Below, piece after piece: positions 14,820-16,014 of a stretch of DNA of 16,014 nt. Under the pieces are notes generated by a model. That model was given only the letters and a program-made list of their open reading frames with translations, had not been told where the DNA came from and searched no databases. The position numbers were made by a program, and so were the translations under genes. Source of the DNA: Clostridia bacterium. Its GTDB lineage: Bacteria; CBDUZB01; JAGLHV01. The stretch covers positions 1 to 16,014 of the forward strand of contig JAUVLC010000055.1 of NCBI GenBank assembly GCA_030595925.1, written 5' to 3'. How positions within the stretch are numbered: position 1 is the first letter of the stretch; every line of letters begins with the position of its first letter.

Positions 14820-15809
14820 ATGAATTGGAATAAAAAGAAAGTATTGGTAACAGGAGCGGGTGGATTTATCGGGAGTCACTTAATAGAGAAATTAGTAAAA
14901 CTTGGAGTAAATATGCGAGCATTAATTAGATATAATTCCCGTAATGATTTTGGATTGATTGAGATTTTGCCGAATAAGATTAAGGCAAAAATCGATATAG
15001 TGGCAGGGGATTTAAGGGATTCTGAAACAATTAGAGAAATAATGAAAGACAGAGAAATAATATTTCATTTAGGAGCTTTGATTGACATTCCTTATTCTTA
15101 CCTTCATCCCCGGGAAGTAGTCCAGACTAATGTTATGGGAACGTTGAATATTCTTACAGCAGCAAAAGATATGAATATCGAAAGAATAATTCATACTTCT
15201 ACCAGTGAAGTATATGGAACCGCACAGTATAGTCCTATAGATGAAAAACATTTTTTACAGGGACAATCACCTTATTCAGCGACTAAAATTGCAGCGGATA
15301 AATTAGCAGAGAGTTTCTATTGCTCTTTTAATTTACCGATAACGACTATTCGGCCTTTCAATACATATGGGCCGAGGCAATCAGCCAGAGCAATTATTCC
15401 TACAATAATTACACAGATGTTGACAAAAAAAGAAATTTTTCTTGGTTCTTTGTCTCCGACGAGAGATTTTACGTATGTGAGTGATACGGTTGAAAGTTTT
15501 ATTAAAGCAGCTCAGTCAGACAAGTCTATAGGAGAAGTGATTAATGTGGGGTCGAATTTTGAAATTTCTGTTGGAAGTTTAGTAGAAAAAATTAGTTATT
15601 TAATCGGGAAAAAAGTGAAAATAACCTGTGATAAAAAAAGAATCAGGCCCAAAAAAAGTGAAGTAGGAAGATTAATTGCGGATAATTCAAAAGCGAAAGG
15701 ATTGATTGATTGGAGTCCAAAAATAACAATAGATAATGGATTAAAGAAGACAATTGAATGGATTGAGAAAAATATTAAGTTATACAAAATAAATATTTAT
15801 AATATTTGA
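14820..15809 (+). CDS. legB: LegB-type NAD-dependent nucleotide-sugar 4,6-dehydratase (extended SDR)
   Basis: A 329-residue extended short-chain dehydrogenase. The NAD(H) site is VTGAGGFIGSH (G12, G15, G18). HTSTSEVYG (125-133) holds the dehydratase-type S/T-E pair, and Y152-x3-K156 in YSATK is the catalytic pair. RPFNTYGPRQSARAIIPTII and PTRDFTYVSDTVESF are blocks I associate specifically with LegB, which converts GDP- or UDP-GlcNAc to the 4-keto-6-deoxy sugar, the first committed step towards legionaminic acid. IEWIEKN ends the fold, and the last residues are a variable tail. The ATG has GGGAG at 14808-14812 with a 7-nt spacer. It is the last gene before the repeat array. The partner aminotransferase, acetyltransferase and hydrolysing epimerase are not in the window. 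Alternatives are other 4,6-dehydratases, but the motif match favours LegB. Confidence 0.87.
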   Translation: MNWNKKKVLVTGAGGFIGSHLIEKLVKLGVNMRALIRYNSRNDFGLIEILPNKIKAKIDIVAGDLRDSETIREIMKDREIIFHLGALIDIPYSYLHPREVVQTNVMGTLNILTAAKDMNIERIIHTSTSEVYGTAQYSPIDEKHFLQGQSPYSATKIAADKLAESFYCSFNLPITTIRPFNTYGPRQSARAIIPTIITQMLTKKEIFLGSLSPTRDFTYVSDTVESFIKAAQSDKSIGEVINVGSNFEISVGSLVEKISYLIGKKVKITCDKKRIRPKKSEVGRLIADNSKAKGLIDWSPKITIDNGLKKTIEWIEKNIKLYKINIYNI

Positions 15810-15858
15810 AATGTTTTAGGTAATGTTAAAAATTAAATGAAAGAATATGAAAAGTAAT

Positions 15859-15945
15859 TTCCCCCTTTGAAAAAGGGATAAAATTTTCCCCCTTTGAAAA
15901 AGGTATAAAATCTTCCCCCTTTGAAAAAGGGGGTTAGGGGGATTT
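15859..15945. repeat. Three tandem 27-bp repeats, inverted relative to the left-edge copy
   Basis: CCCCCTTTGAAAAAGG begins at 15861, 15888 and 15915, an exact period of 27. The first two units end in GGGATAAAATTTT and GGTATAAAATCTT. The third ends in the full GGGGGTTAGGGGGATTT, which is the reverse complement of the left-edge unit at 202-232 apart from one base (TTA against TAG). Each unit can form a short CCCCCTTT/AAAGGG stem. This is a dispersed repeat that has amplified locally. It may act as a weak transcription barrier after legB, but no T-run follows the last stem. Confidence 0.85.
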
Positions 15946-15989
15946 AAGGTGTTAAAATACAATGCGAGGTTAAAACACAATTCTCGTCG

Positions 15990-16009
15990 ATTACGCAGGG
16001 AAATGACAG
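15990..16009 (+). repeat. Short imperfect direct repeat, right copy
   Basis: ATTACGCAGGGAAATGACAG matches 351-368 except for one mismatch and a 2-nt gap, in the same orientation. It lies just outside the right tandem repeat array. It may be a degenerate member of a dispersed family rather than a boundary site. Confidence 0.4.
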
Positions 16010-16014
16010 ATAGT

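Noticed and set aside
15859-15945. CRISPR array
   Set aside because: The period is 27 bp with no unique spacers: the units abut directly and no cas genes are present. It is a simple tandem repeat.

Overview
This is an AT-rich window (roughly one third G+C by eye) that is almost entirely a surface-glycan locus built around nonulosonic (sialic-acid-like) sugars. All 13 complete genes, and the gene fragment at the left edge, are on the + strand and tightly packed. Gene content (LegB-type dehydratase, two NeuB-family synthases, two CMP-sugar-type nucleotidyltransferases, several glycosyltransferases) points to a Gram-negative-type bacterium making a capsule, O-antigen or glycosylated flagellin. 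The AT bias, the CCCCCTTT-type dispersed repeats and the DUF559 fragment resemble what I recall from uncultivated candidate phyla. I cannot assign a phylum from the sequence.

Left edge (1-379): the C-terminal 64 codons of a DUF559-type endonuclease-like gene, then a G/C-rich inverted-repeat unit and an AT-rich leader. First block (380-9432): eight genes with gaps of 20 nt or less or with overlaps, so very likely one operon. In order: class I methyltransferase, large GT-B-like glycosyltransferase, NeuA-like cytidylyltransferase, a fusion of a pyruvate-type aldolase with a GNGP-motif sialyltransferase/MptE-like domain, a KDG-kinase-like PfkB sugar kinase, a radical SAM/SPASM enzyme, a NeuB/SpsE-like synthase and an SpsF-like cytidylyltransferase. 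Second block (9537-15809): a sugar O-methyltransferase-like gene, a roughly 160 bp miniature insertion flanked by an 11-bp direct duplication, a second NeuB-family synthase, a family 2 glycosyltransferase, a second large GT-B-like protein and LegB. Right edge (15810-16014): three tandem 27-bp copies of the left-edge repeat in the opposite orientation, then a short sequence resembling the left leader.

Proposed joint role: LegB starts a legionaminic-acid-like route whose other steps (aminotransferase, acetyltransferase, hydrolysing epimerase) are not in the window. The synthase at 10935 condenses a hexosamine with phosphoenolpyruvate, and a cytidylyltransferase activates the product. The first block looks like a second, less familiar route. 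An aldolase could build a 2-keto-3-deoxy acid from pyruvate, a kinase could phosphorylate it, and the domain fused to the aldolase could transfer a CMP-activated acid. The radical SAM enzyme, translationally coupled to a divergent NeuB homologue and an SpsF homologue, may modify an intermediate. The glycosyltransferases and methyltransferases would assemble and cap the glycan. The pathway assignments are inference; the domain assignments rest on visible motifs.
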